Under the pieces are notes generated by a model that saw only the letters and a program-made list of their open reading frames with translations, ran no database searches and was not told the DNA's origin. The position numbers and the translations under genes were made by a program. Positions 1 through 8,818 of a stretch of 49,930 nt of DNA are shown one piece after another. The number at the start of each line of letters is the position of its first letter. Within the stretch, counting starts at the first letter, position 1. This DNA comes from an uncultured Schlesneria sp. (GTDB lineage Bacteria > Planctomycetota > Planctomycetia > Planctomycetales > Planctomycetaceae): contig CAIULL010000295.1 of the NCBI GenBank assembly GCA_903899985.1, positions 1 to 49,930 of the forward strand, in the 5' to 3' direction.

Positions 1-130
1 CCTCCCATTGGGTTGCGGGCGATGCCCGCGCCAGGCTCTTCGTGTCCTTCGTGGTGGAATAATTCACGAAAAGTCGACCGAGACAACAGATTCGATTACG
101 TCACCAGGGTGAGAATCCATCGCATGAATG

Positions 131-196
131 CCTTCCAAACATTAAGAACGTACGTTTGTTGTTTCTATTGACACGCGACATGCGTACTTCTATTTT
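131..196 (+). promoter_or_regulatory. Promoter-like block with conserved upstream box
   Basis: A TTGACA hexamer at 168-173 is followed, after a 17-base spacer, by TATTTT at 191-196, a plausible sigma-70 type promoter. About 37 bases before the -35 lies ccttccaaacattaagaa (131-148). A nearly identical box (17 of 18 bases) stands 38 bases before another TTGACA at 49751, ahead of the gene at the right edge. No convincing gene follows here; the first ATG downstream (198) opens only six codons. It may be the promoter of a lost gene. Promoter activity is inferred from hexamers alone. Confidence 0.4.
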
Positions 197-560
197 TATG
201 TCGCACTATCTTGAGTAGATGCAAAAGCATTCGCAACGTGTCGCGCACAGTCAACATTGCTCCGATGCTGGCTCGAACAATAGCGGGGCAGGCACCGAGA
301 AGTACGGAGCCAGTCCCGGTTTTGTTCGAACCTGACGAGGACAATTGATCTTTGACATCTCGGAAAGAAGCTTATTCGGATCATTCCGGCATCGACTTGA
401 GTCGCTGGACGATCCGTTGGGGTTCGTTGTTTGGCGGCCATCAGCGGCTGCTTGTTTTCGTACTTTCGTTTTCCGCGAATTGAAGAGGTAAACCAATCAC
501 GAAAACACGAAAGTTCGAAAGCACGAAAAAGAGAAGATTTTGAGCAAAACGAAGGATGAA

Positions 561-971
561 GGGAATCGAACTCAGGTGAACTCGCGCGAAGTCGCGCGAA
601 CTTTTTAGTGGCAAAACGGCGGGAAGCGGTCACCAAAAGCCTATGAATTACGACGAATGGTCGAAGTCGCGCGAAGTCGCGCGAACTTTTGCACCAGATT
701 ACTCGGCGGCGGGATGATTGTAGAATGGATGTGAAGAGTTTTGAATTGATGGATACGAAGGTCACTAAGTCGCATTAGACCTTCGGTCAATTATTTGTTC
801 AGGGTCGGGAGACTCGCGCACAACGCGAACGAATGATGATGGGATTCGAACTCAGGTGAACTCGCGCGAACTTTTTAGTGGCAAAAACGAAGGAAGCGGT
901 CGCTAAAAGCCTATGAATTAGGACGAATGGTCGAAGTCGCGCGAACTTTTGCGCCAGATTTCTCGGCGGCG
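561..971. repeat. Duplicated ~130-150 bp segment with decamer repeats
   Basis: The segment at 561-712 recurs at 841-971, starting near ggga[a/t]tcgaactcaggtgaa and ending near gccagatt[t/a]ctcggcggcg. The first copy has an extra gtcgcgcgaa decamer at two places (591-600 and 676-685), so copy length varies by whole decamers. The intervening 713-840 is not repeated. No gene is credible in 1-1110: open frames on the minus strand run through the repeats and have low-complexity arginine/serine-rich translations. Bases 449-530 also hold degenerate inverted ttcgtactttcg / cgaaagttcgaa tracts. Confidence 0.75.
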
Positions 972-1038
972 CGGGGCCGCAGCGTGGAAAAGAGAATTTC
1001 TTGAATTGTTGAGCAGCAAGGTGATGAAGGTGCTAGGG

Positions 1039-1080
1039 CAAAGGCCCGATGACCACCCCCGCGGGAGGGGTGGGGTGGCG
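1039..1080. repeat. GC-rich palindrome, copy of the 'caaaggcccg' repeat family
   Basis: The stretch caaaggcccgatgaccaccc followed by a ccacccc...ggggtgg stem matches a segment at 8685-8724 (caaaggcccgttgaccaccg, then another GC-rich stem). It lies just past the stop codon of the DUF1501 gene, so it may also act as a transcription end. No T-run follows on the gene's strand. Confidence 0.55.
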
Positions 1081-1110
1081 TTTTTCGTTGGGTACGATGT
1101 TCGCGGCGCT

Positions 1111-2580
1111 TTACGCGAACAATTGTGTGATTGGTTGACCGTCGGATAGGCGGCTTGGGCGGCCGGTCATGTCGTGGATTTCTGTTGCGGGGTCGATACC
1201 GAAGCGCCAGAAGATTGTTGCGGCCAGGTCCGATGGCGTGACCGGGTCGCTGGCAGGGAAGGCTCCCATGCTGTCGCTGGCTCCGAAGACGGAGCCTCCT
1301 TTGACTCCGCCTCCCGCTAACAGCACCGTGTAGCAATCGGGCCAGTGGTCGCGGCCTCCGTCGGCGTTGATCTTTGGCGTACGGCCGAATTCGCCCATGG
1401 CGACGACAAGAGTCGAATCGAGCAGGCCACGGACTTCGAGATCTTCAATCAGGGCACTGAGGCTCTGGTCAGCAAGGGGCAACAGGTGCGACTTGTGCTG
1501 GTTGAAGTTCTTGAAGTGGGAATCCCAGTTCTGGCCCTGCTGACGGAAGTCGTAAACATTGACAAATGGGACTCCCGCTTCGACCATCCGCCGGGCGAGC
1601 AGCAGGTTCTGACCACGCATCTGTCGACCGTAGCCCATTTCCGATCCGTTTCCGCCGCCGCCCCCTTCGCCGACACTCGAGGGGGCAGGGCCGAACCCGT
1701 AGCGGTCTCGCATCTGGGCTGTCTCATGCGACAGGTCGAGTGCTCGACGCAAGGTTTCGGAACCGAGCAGTTGAAACGCTTTATCGCAAAACATCCGCCA
1801 CTGTTCGCCCACGGGTGTTGGGGCACTCGACGAAGCAGCCAGTTCGAGCGTATCGAGTAACCGGCGTCTGTCCGAGATCAGCGACGAAGTGTGTCCGGCG
1901 GGAAGGGTCAACGCACCGGCTCGATAGGTTTTTGTTTCCACATCGACCGAAATCTGCAGCGGATCGAATTTCGTTCCAAGAAAGCCGCCCCCCTGACATG
2001 GGGTGTCGACAACGTTGTGAAAGACAAATGGGAGTGCCGCGTGCGGAATCTCGATCCGCTTGCTCTGCCAGAGGTAGCTGAGGCAGGCTCCAAAACAGGG
2101 ATAGAACTGATTGATTGGTGCGAACTCTTCCCGGTCACCGTTCGGAGATGGGCGGCCTGTCAGGGCCTCGGTCGAAGCCGAGTCATGCAACCGGTTGTTG
2201 TGATGCATGCTCCGAATTAGCGCGACTTTATCCATTACGCGAGACATCTTTGGCAGATGTTCGCTGACAAAGATCCCAGGTGCCGATGTCGCGATCTGCC
2301 GGAATTCACCTCGAACGTCAGACGGTGCGTTCGGCTTCATGTCGTATGTATCGAGGTGGCTGGGGCCCCCATAATAGAAAACGACGATGCACGATTTAAT
2401 GGGAGACGCGGATGCGGGTTTCGTCAGGGGAATTCCTGACTGGGCGAGTCCCGCTTGTGCGTGCCACAGTCCCGCCAGATTCAATCCGACAGCACTGCCC
2501 GTGAATTGCAGTGCGCTTCGACGATTCAATCGGTGTTCAAATTGAGTGTCTTCAGGACGATCACGCATTGGGGGACTCAT
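1111..2580 (-). CDS. DUF1501 domain-containing secreted protein
   Basis: This 489-residue protein belongs to the DUF1501 family, a planctomycete-expanded branch of the alkaline phosphatase/sulfatase fold whose enzymatic role is not established. The N-terminus has a twin-arginine motif (NRRSALQF) and a hydrophobic stretch ending AQAGLAQ, so Tat export is likely. Family landmarks are visible: FYYGGPSHLDTYDMKP near residue 70, GEFGRTPK, and GGRDHWP in the C-terminal third, where metal-binding Asp/His are expected. A glycine-rich loop (GEGGGGGNG) interrupts the middle. I chose ATG at 2580; TTG at 2583 and ATG at 2565 are alternatives and none has a clear ribosome site. DUF1501 genes usually sit beside a DUF1549/DUF1553 gene, but no such partner is adjacent. 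A GC-rich palindrome lies just downstream. Confidence 0.92.
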   Translation of the reverse strand: MSPPMRDRPEDTQFEHRLNRRSALQFTGSAVGLNLAGLWHAQAGLAQSGIPLTKPASASPIKSCIVVFYYGGPSHLDTYDMKPNAPSDVRGEFRQIATSAPGIFVSEHLPKMSRVMDKVALIRSMHHNNRLHDSASTEALTGRPSPNGDREEFAPINQFYPCFGACLSYLWQSKRIEIPHAALPFVFHNVVDTPCQGGGFLGTKFDPLQISVDVETKTYRAGALTLPAGHTSSLISDRRRLLDTLELAASSSAPTPVGEQWRMFCDKAFQLLGSETLRRALDLSHETAQMRDRYGFGPAPSSVGEGGGGGNGSEMGYGRQMRGQNLLLARRMVEAGVPFVNVYDFRQQGQNWDSHFKNFNQHKSHLLPLADQSLSALIEDLEVRGLLDSTLVVAMGEFGRTPKINADGGRDHWPDCYTVLLAGGGVKGGSVFGASDSMGAFPASDPVTPSDLAATIFWRFGIDPATEIHDMTGRPSRLSDGQPITQLFA

Positions 2581-2703
2581 CAAACACTAATGGCGATATC
2601 ATCAAACATGACCAATGTGACAAATTGGAGGGGGGACGCCAAGTGCAAAGCGCTTTGAAGCAAGGGTACGCAATACAATTTGTACCATCTGCCGGGCGAA
2701 GAG

Positions 2704-2733
2704 CACTGCTTGATCGAGGACGATCAAGCAGTG
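2704..2733. repeat. Perfect 13-bp palindrome of the 'cactgcttga' family
   Basis: The arms cactgcttgatcg (2704-2716) and cgatcaagcagtg (2721-2733) are perfect complements around the loop agga. It lies between the stop of the acetamidase-like gene and the start of the DUF1501 gene, both on the minus strand. Related hairpins occur at 29300, 29409, 30957, 35195 and 41121. In this copy both stem and loop have changed together relative to the others (gatcg/cgatc for gaccg/cggtc), which indicates that pairing is conserved. Confidence 0.8.
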
Positions 2734-2750
2734 GCACAGGAGGTTTGAAA

Positions 2751-3644
2751 TCAGGTCTGGGAATGTATTACCGGATGCGGAACGACTGCGATAACGATGG
2801 GAGATGCTGGACCGCCGAGCCTCAACTCGACATTGGCAGAAACGTACGCGTACGCTTCGAAGGGGGTGAGAGAAAACTGAGTCACCAGAAGGTCATACGC
2901 CTGCCGCGTGGCAAGCTGTGATGCCTGTTCGATCGTCCCGTGTTCGTTCAAGACGGACAGGCAAAGGGTGCGATCTTCAAGCACGATTCGCGGGGCGATC
3001 AGTGGCAGATTCTTTTCGACTGTGACTCGAACGGTCGCTTCGCCTGACGCTTCGAGGCTGATGTGGGCTGGTTCACCGGTCCCCATGGCGGCATGCAGAT
3101 CGCCGATTGAAAGCCAGGCTCCTGAGGTCTGTACGGGAATTAGCAAGGTTGCTCCGACGTGCAGTTCGCGAAGATCGAGATTGCCACCGAAGTGATACGC
3201 CGGTTCCAGTGTTGATGCGGTTCCTGTCTCGGGGGCGAGTCCGATGCATCCGATCATCGGCGACAGTGGGACTTGCAATCGGTCACTGAGGGCGATCTGG
3301 CCATTAGTGATCGCTAATGGGCGAACCTGAAGTTCGTCTGTCAAATCACCCAGCGGACCATACCCGGGAATCCAGACAGCCCAGGCTCGCCGGATGTGGA
3401 TATCGATAATTTCGATTTTCAGTGCGTCTCCAGGCTCGGCGGTGCGGACAACTACGGGACCGGTGACGATGTTGTAGTCCTCGTCAGGAATCTCGTCCGG
3501 TGATTCGCCGCGCCACAATCGCTCGTACGCTTCATCTGTGGTTTCGAACGTCACGACGTCCCCCGAATCGATTTCAAGAGCCGGTTGAGCTTTCCGTGCG
3601 AAGGCTCGCTGACGATGGGATCTCGGGACGAAGTGGTTGTTCAC
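2751..3644 (-). CDS. Acetamidase/formamidase family protein (FmdA/AmdA)
   Basis: This 297-residue cytoplasmic protein matches the FmdA/AmdA family, zinc-type hydrolases of short amides such as formamide and acetamide. Diagnostic segments include VTGPVVVRTAEPGDALKI, AYHFGGNLDLRELHVGAT and GDLHAAMGTGE, where the family's conserved acidic and histidine residues lie. The length is typical of the compact bacterial form. The start is a GTG at 3644, separated by one base from the TAA of the upstream decarboxylase gene (3646-3648), so the two are almost certainly co-transcribed and coupled. The substrate cannot be read from sequence. The pairing suggests the two enzymes act on one pathway, possibly turnover of a keto acid and a related amide, but that is inference. 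Confidence 0.9.
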   Translation of the reverse strand: MNNHFVPRSHRQRAFARKAQPALEIDSGDVVTFETTDEAYERLWRGESPDEIPDEDYNIVTGPVVVRTAEPGDALKIEIIDIHIRRAWAVWIPGYGPLGDLTDELQVRPLAITNGQIALSDRLQVPLSPMIGCIGLAPETGTASTLEPAYHFGGNLDLRELHVGATLLIPVQTSGAWLSIGDLHAAMGTGEPAHISLEASGEATVRVTVEKNLPLIAPRIVLEDRTLCLSVLNEHGTIEQASQLATRQAYDLLVTQFSLTPFEAYAYVSANVELRLGGPASPIVIAVVPHPVIHSQT

Positions 3645-3645
3645 G

Positions 3646-5334
3646 TTACAGCCTTTTTGAAAGTCCTTCAGCCAGGCGCTTCAGTGCCTGACTGATATCG
3701 TCGGGTTCGAGGTGTACGTTCAAAATACTGAAGGCGTCTTTGTGGGCGAGTGCTGCGTTCAGCGACTGATCCAGATCACCTTCCGTGCGGACCTCAAAGC
3801 CCCAGCCACCGCCGAGAAGATCGGGCATGCGATGGTAGTTCCAGTTCAAAATGTCGTTAAAGGGACCATCCTGAAGGAATCTTTCCGTCGTATATCCCTT
3901 GTTATTCAGAACGATGACAATCGGGTTGAAGCCGTGTCGGACCGCAGTGGAAAGTTCCATGCAGGTCATCTGAAACGCCCCGTCACCGACGAGTACGATC
4001 GGGCGTCGGTCGGGGGCGGCGACGTTGACGCCAATCGACGCCGGCACGGCGAAGCCCATCGATGTGTAATAGGCGGGGCTGATGAATTCGGTCTTACGGA
4101 AAATTGTCAGGTCGGCTGCCCCAAACAAACAGTCGCCGACATCCGCGATCACAATCATCGATTCGTCGAGCAGATCATTGATCCTGGCGAACAGTCTGGC
4201 GTTCGTAATCTTGGCGTTGGGTTTCAACACAAACTTCGTATCGGCCCCCTTAGGCTTGGCGAGCATCGTTCGTTTGGGAACCTTCAGTTCAAGTTGTCCC
4301 AGCCCGCGTACGAAGTCTGTCACCAGAATATCATGGAAGTGATGGTGCGAGATCCGTGTCTGATCAGCTGTCGAATAGATCGATTTTGCCGGATCGAGAT
4401 TGGCTGTGAAAATTCCCATGTCGATATCGGTCAGAAAGGCCCCCAGCATGATCAGGCAATCGCTCTCTTCGACGTACTGACGCAAAGCGTCCCGGCACAT
4501 GGCCCCTTCGTACACACCGAGATAGAGCGGGTGCTTTTCGCTGACTACCGATTTTCCCAGCAGGGTGGCACACATCGGAATCGAATTCTTTTCAGCGAAC
4601 TTGACGACTTCGTCTTCCAGTCCGAAGCGGTGCATTTCGACACCCGCAATAATGACGGGCTTCTTGCTGGCGTTGATGGTTCGCTTCGCTTCGGCGAGCG
4701 ACTCGCGCAGGGCGTCTTTGTCGCTGATGAATGTTTCGGTTTTGGGGACATGCGGATAGGGGCATTTTGTATGGACGCGGTCACGAGGGAGTTCCAGGTA
4801 GACTGGTCGCTTCAGTCGCACGGCGGTTTCCAGGCAGCGATCGATTTCTCGAAACGCGGTTAACGGGTCTTCGAGCGAAGCACTGGCAACCGTAATCTTT
4901 TCGAAGACCTCACGCTGAGTATTGAAGTCTCGCACGCGATGGTGCAGCAGGGGGTTCGAGCGTCGTTCGTCGACACCGGGGGCACCACTGATGACAACAA
5001 CGGGCGATTTCTCTGCGAACGCTCCCGCGATCGAATTGCAGAGGCTGAGGCCTCCCACGCAATACGTGACACAAACGGCACCGATGCCATTGATGCGGGC
5101 ATAACCATCAGCGGCATACCCTGCGCAATCTTCGCGAGTACACCCGATGACCTTGATGGGGCTGTCTTCGAGCATTCCATAAAACTGGAGTACGAAATCA
5201 CCGGGGATACCAAAAATATCTGTCAGCCCGAAATCCTGAAGTCGCTGGATGAGGTAGCTGCCAATCGTCAGTTCGACTTTTGTTTTTGTGGCGGGTTTGG
5301 CTTTCGTCTTCGCTATAATCGATTTTTTAGCCAT
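3646..5334 (-). CDS. Thiamine-diphosphate alpha-keto acid decarboxylase (PDC/IPDC-like)
   Basis: A 562-residue ThDP enzyme of the pyruvate/indolepyruvate decarboxylase class, which converts a 2-keto acid to an aldehyde and CO2. The ThDP-activating glutamate lies in [15 protein letters not shown] (Glu68). The paired active-site histidines typical of decarboxylases, rather than acetolactate synthases, are His131-His132 in [10 protein letters not shown]. The Mg-ThDP motif begins at GDG (450-452) and ends at the Asn pair 477-478. The order is the standard PYR, central and PP domains. A lysine/alanine-rich N-terminal tail (residues 1-20) precedes the PYR domain. The ATG is preceded by gaggga with a suitable spacing. 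Substrate preference (pyruvate, phenylpyruvate, indolepyruvate, branched chain) is not determinable here. It heads a two-gene operon with the acetamidase-like gene and is divergent from the BtpA-like gene. Confidence 0.9.
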   Translation of the reverse strand: MAKKSIIAKTKAKPATKTKVELTIGSYLIQRLQDFGLTDIFGIPGDFVLQFYGMLEDSPIKVIGCTREDCAGYAADGYARINGIGAVCVTYCVGGLSLCNSIAGAFAEKSPVVVISGAPGVDERRSNPLLHHRVRDFNTQREVFEKITVASASLEDPLTAFREIDRCLETAVRLKRPVYLELPRDRVHTKCPYPHVPKTETFISDKDALRESLAEAKRTINASKKPVIIAGVEMHRFGLEDEVVKFAEKNSIPMCATLLGKSVVSEKHPLYLGVYEGAMCRDALRQYVEESDCLIMLGAFLTDIDMGIFTANLDPAKSIYSTADQTRISHHHFHDILVTDFVRGLGQLELKVPKRTMLAKPKGADTKFVLKPNAKITNARLFARINDLLDESMIVIADVGDCLFGAADLTIFRKTEFISPAYYTSMGFAVPASIGVNVAAPDRRPIVLVGDGAFQMTCMELSTAVRHGFNPIVIVLNNKGYTTERFLQDGPFNDILNWNYHRMPDLLGGGWGFEVRTEGDLDQSLNAALAHKDAFSILNVHLEPDDISQALKRLAEGLSKRL

Positions 5335-5454
5335 TTTGGTCCCTCGATCGAGATAGGATCAGGTTTTGAATTCGGAACAAATCATTCGGCCTCAGTTGCA
5401 AAGTATCTGTCCGTTCCCGAAAGTCCGCAAGACGCTTTTCAAGGAGCCTTGACG

Positions 5455-6255
5455 ATGTTACTTGCCAAATGGTCATCTTTGTCATGTCCCGTGATCGGGA
5501 TGTTGCATGCCCCTCCCCTTCCCGGCTCGCCCGAGTACGAAGGTGAAATGGCATCGGTTCGTCAGACAGTTCTTCGCGATGCCGAAGCTCTGGTCGAGGG
5601 TGGTGTTGACGGACTGATGCTTGAGAACTTCGGGGATTCGCCGTTTTATCCGGATCGAGTTCCGGCGATTACTGTCGCGGCCATCACCGCGCTGGCCAGC
5701 GATCTGCGGTGGCGCTTTGATGTTCCGCTTGGGATTAACGTCCTGAGAAACGACGGTCGAAGTGCTCTTGCCATCGCAGCCGCCTGTGGAGCGTCTTTTA
5801 TTCGAGTGAATGTCCTTTGCGGTGCGCGAGTGGCGGATCAAGGCCTGTTGCAAGGGATCGCTCACGATCTTTTGCGAGAACGAGCCAACTTGCGAGCCTC
5901 ATCCATTCAGATCTGGGCGGATGTTGACGTCAAGCATTCTGCTGCGTTCGCCGACCGGCCTCTGGCTGACGAAGTGCAGGATTTGATCGACCGAGGGAAA
6001 GCCGACGCGGTGATTGTCTCGGGATCAGCGACCGGGCAGCCGGTTGATCTGGGGACGCTGAGCATCGTCAAAGATGCGGCCCGGTCGACGCCAGTCCTGG
6101 TGGGGAGTGGAGTCAACTCGGAGACGATCCACCTGATGCTGCCTTATGCCAACGGTGCGATTGTTGGATCGAGTCTCAAACAGGATGGCAGCGTCTGGAA
6201 GCCGGTCGACGTTGCCCGAGTCAGACAGTTGGTTCATGCGGCGCATCGTTCGTAA
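5455..6255 (+). CDS. BtpA/SgcQ family protein
   Basis: This 266-residue protein matches the BtpA family, predicted TIM-barrel proteins. BtpA itself is needed for photosystem I accumulation in cyanobacteria, while homologues in non-phototrophs have no settled role and sometimes sit in sugar or nucleoside gene sets. Recognisable segments are PVIGMLHAPPLPGSPEYEG at the start, VDGLMLENFGDSPF, IWADVDVKHSA and GSGVNSETI near the end. I chose ATG 5455 because aaggag lies at 5441-5446; the frame is open further upstream but that part is antisense to the decarboxylase gene. There is no sign of photosynthesis genes, so a photosystem role is unlikely. Confidence 0.88.
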   Translation: MLLAKWSSLSCPVIGMLHAPPLPGSPEYEGEMASVRQTVLRDAEALVEGGVDGLMLENFGDSPFYPDRVPAITVAAITALASDLRWRFDVPLGINVLRNDGRSALAIAAACGASFIRVNVLCGARVADQGLLQGIAHDLLRERANLRASSIQIWADVDVKHSAAFADRPLADEVQDLIDRGKADAVIVSGSATGQPVDLGTLSIVKDAARSTPVLVGSGVNSETIHLMLPYANGAIVGSSLKQDGSVWKPVDVARVRQLVHAAHRS

Positions 6256-6560
6256 ACGTCACGCCGGATGGGAAAATGTGAACAAGTCAAAGTCTGGCGT
6301 GAATCGAAAAAGTTGATGACGTTCGACGGGGCACCCATCGGACTGACCCGCTATACTCTGTTCTAGACACGACGAGGCGAGTTGTGTTCGCTCTCGGGTG
6401 CTGACGAGTCGGCCGGGTGAGCTGGTTGTTAGAAATGTCTCGAAGTGACTGGTTGCGGTCCGGTGGCGCGGGTGTCTTCAATGATTGCATTCTTCCACGG
6501 TGCAGGAAGTGGATGTCGATCTGGCTGGAATGACGAAGTCGGTTTTGCTTGAAGGATTAG
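6256..6560. other. Intergenic spacer, no gene seen
   Basis: About 305 bases between the BtpA-like gene and the helicase gene. A TATACT hexamer occurs at 6352-6357 but without a well-placed -35 partner. No hairpin with a T-run and no credible open frame were found. Confidence 0.5.
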
Positions 6561-8561
6561 ATGGTGGCTCTTGGCGTGAATGATGTTCTCGGTGACGGTG
6601 GCAGCATTGCGCGAAGGCTGAAAAACTACGAATCCAGGCCTCAGCAAATTGAGATGGCTAATGCGGTCGAGCGTGCCATCGAGAATCGTCAGCATCTGGT
6701 CGTTGAAGCTGGCACGGGGACCGGCAAAAGCTTTGCCTATCTTGTTCCGACGATTCTCGCCGCAACCGCCAAGCAGGGTGAAGGGGGCAAGCGGAAAAAA
6801 GTCATCATTTCCACCCATACCATCAGCCTTCAGGAGCAATTGTTCGGCAAGGATATTCCGTTCCTCAACGCCGTAATGCCGGTGGAGTTTTCAGCCGTGC
6901 TGGTCAAGGGACGATCGAACTATATCAGCCTTCGGCGGATGAAAGGGGCGGTCGATCGGTCGAATTCTCTTTATTCGCGCCCCGATGAGATTGCTCAACT
7001 GGAGAAGATCGTGGAGTGGTCACGGAATACCACTGACGGCAGTCTGGCGGATCTTGAATTCAAACCGATGTCGAATGTGTGGGACGAAGTACACAGTGAC
7101 CATGGCAATTGCATGGGCAAGAAATGTCCGACTCACGAACAGTGCCTTTATTACAAGGCTCGTCGCCGGATCTGGAACGCCGATGTGATGGTTGTGAATC
7201 ATGCACTCTTCTTTGCGGATTTGTCGCTGCGACGCGAAGGAGTCAGCCTGTTGCCTGAATACGACGTCGTTGTGTTTGACGAGGCACATACGGTCGAACA
7301 GGTGGCGGCAGACCACCTTGGTTTGTCGGTTTCGAACGGCCAGGTCGAATACATGCTGGGAAAGCTGTACAACGATCGGACTCAAAAAGGGCTGCTGATG
7401 CGCCTGACAACCTCCAATTCGTCGACGTTAAATCTTCAGCGCGAATCGCTTCAGCTTGTCGACCGGATCCGGTTCGTGGCTCGCGACCTTTTCGACGCCG
7501 TCCACGAGAGTCAACGAAGTCAGGCGGCGAAGAATGGCCGTTTCCGAAAACCGCTCGATATCAAAAATGACGTCAGTCCGGCACTAAAAGAACTCGGGTC
7601 GATGATCCTGCAGCTCAGTTCACATATCACATCGGAAGAGGAGCGGATCGAATATACCTCCGGGGCCGAGCGGTGTTCCGGGCTGGCTGACACTTTAAAT
7701 ACCTGGCTGCAACAGGGGGCAGAGGATGCTGTCTACTGGCTGGAGACGAGCGGGCAGAACCAGCAACGAATCAAACTGGTCTCAGCCCCCATCGACGTCG
7801 GGCCCGTTCTGCGTGACGAACTTTTCAACAAAATCAGCACGGTTGTGTTGACGAGTGCGACACTCGCCGTGGGGGGGCAAAGTTTTGAGTTTATTCGAAA
7901 TCGTCTAGGACTGACCAAATCGAACGAGAAAAAGGTTGGCAGCCCGTTCGATTATCGATCCCAGATGAAATTGATTCTGCCCGAAGGAATGCCTGACCCC
8001 AGCGAAGCACCGACGGCTTATGAATCGGCTGTCTGTGACCGGATTCAACAATACGTCGAAATGACGAATGGGCACGCGTTTGTCCTGTTTACCAGTTATC
8101 AGATGCTGCGCAACTGTGCTCGGCGCCTGACTCCCTGGTTCGTTTCGAAGAACATGAACCTGTATTCGCAGGGGGAGGATATGCCCCGCACGATGTTGCT
8201 GGAAAAATTTCGCAACGATCCGGCCGGGGTCCTGTTCGGAGCTGACAGCTTCTGGCAGGGGGTTGATGTTCCCGGTGACGCACTTCAGAACGTGATCATC
8301 ACGAAGCTGCCGTTCAGCGTACCGGATCACCCTTTGCTTGAGGCGCGGTTGGAAGCGATCCGTACGGCGGGGGGAAACCCGTTTATGGATTATCAGGTCC
8401 CCGAAGCGGTCATCAAATTGAAGCAGGGATTTGGTCGATTAATTCGTACTCGAACCGATAGCGGAATCGTGGTGATTCTTGATCCGCGGGTGAAAACCAA
8501 GCGTTATGGACAATTGTTCCTAGACAGTCTGCCTGATTGTGAAGTGGTTCATGACCCGTAA
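6561..8561 (+). CDS. DinG/XPD-like ATP-dependent helicase
   Basis: A 666-residue superfamily 2 helicase of the DinG/YoaA group, which unwinds damaged or R-loop containing DNA 5' to 3'. Walker A is GTGTGKS at residues 51-57, the DEAH box is residues 240-243, and the C-terminal motifs include SFWQGVDVPGD and QGFGRLIRTR. The iron-sulfur insertion is present, with Cys184, Cys189 and Cys195 in CMGKKCPTHEQC. The position where the first of the four cluster cysteines is normally found (after KGRSNY) is Ser123 instead. No exonuclease domain precedes the helicase. The ATG at 6561 lacks a strong ribosome site; ATG 6582 and ATG 6654 are in-frame alternatives, but the latter would remove the Q-motif region, so an early start is preferred. 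Confidence 0.92.
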   Translation: MVALGVNDVLGDGGSIARRLKNYESRPQQIEMANAVERAIENRQHLVVEAGTGTGKSFAYLVPTILAATAKQGEGGKRKKVIISTHTISLQEQLFGKDIPFLNAVMPVEFSAVLVKGRSNYISLRRMKGAVDRSNSLYSRPDEIAQLEKIVEWSRNTTDGSLADLEFKPMSNVWDEVHSDHGNCMGKKCPTHEQCLYYKARRRIWNADVMVVNHALFFADLSLRREGVSLLPEYDVVVFDEAHTVEQVAADHLGLSVSNGQVEYMLGKLYNDRTQKGLLMRLTTSNSSTLNLQRESLQLVDRIRFVARDLFDAVHESQRSQAAKNGRFRKPLDIKNDVSPALKELGSMILQLSSHITSEEERIEYTSGAERCSGLADTLNTWLQQGAEDAVYWLETSGQNQQRIKLVSAPIDVGPVLRDELFNKISTVVLTSATLAVGGQSFEFIRNRLGLTKSNEKKVGSPFDYRSQMKLILPEGMPDPSEAPTAYESAVCDRIQQYVEMTNGHAFVLFTSYQMLRNCARRLTPWFVSKNMNLYSQGEDMPRTMLLEKFRNDPAGVLFGADSFWQGVDVPGDALQNVIITKLPFSVPDHPLLEARLEAIRTAGGNPFMDYQVPEAVIKLKQGFGRLIRTRTDSGIVVILDPRVKTKRYGQLFLDSLPDCEVVHDP

Positions 8562-8589
8562 GGTGCGAACGTAGTGAAGGGTTTCACTG

Positions 8590-8727
8590 CAGCAACACCA
8601 ACCCCTCCCCTGCGGGGTGTAACGGGCCTTTTGCTTGGGAAGCTGATTTCGATCAGAACAGTGAGTTGTGCTCATTGCTTGTGCAAAGGCCCGTTGACCA
8701 CCGCCACGGGGGCGGTGGGGTTTCGTT
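8590..8727. repeat. Inverted-repeat element of the 'caaaggcccg' family
   Basis: The left part (8590-8634) ends in aacgggccttttgc and the right part (8685-8727) begins gcaaaggcccgttgaccacc, so the two ends are inverted copies. Each end continues outward into its own GC-rich stem (cccctcccctgcggggtg on the left, ccaccgccacgggggcggtgg on the right). The right end closely matches 1039-1077. The arrangement looks like a small non-autonomous element about 140 bases long between the helicase and methyltransferase genes. The latter starts about 90 bases later. Confidence 0.6.
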
Positions 8728-8818
8728 TCAACGGCCAATTTGGACATTTGAACGACCGACTCCTGAATATGCACCATTCGATAACTAACAGCTGACCAAT
8801 TCACGCTGCCTTCGCAAC

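Noticed and set aside
841-870. Possible tRNA 3' end (gattcgaactc resembles an inverted T-loop)
   Set aside because: The flanking bases cannot form a T stem and no acceptor or anticodon arm is present; the sequence belongs to the duplicated segment.
196-1336. Minus-strand open frames in the first 1.3 kb
   Set aside because: They run through the duplicated decamer-rich segment and the DUF1501 3' end, and are Arg/Ser-rich with no ribosome site.
3712-4863. Long plus-strand open frame (383 codons)
   Set aside because: It lies entirely antisense to the decarboxylase gene, which has intact catalytic motifs; the translation has no family resemblance.
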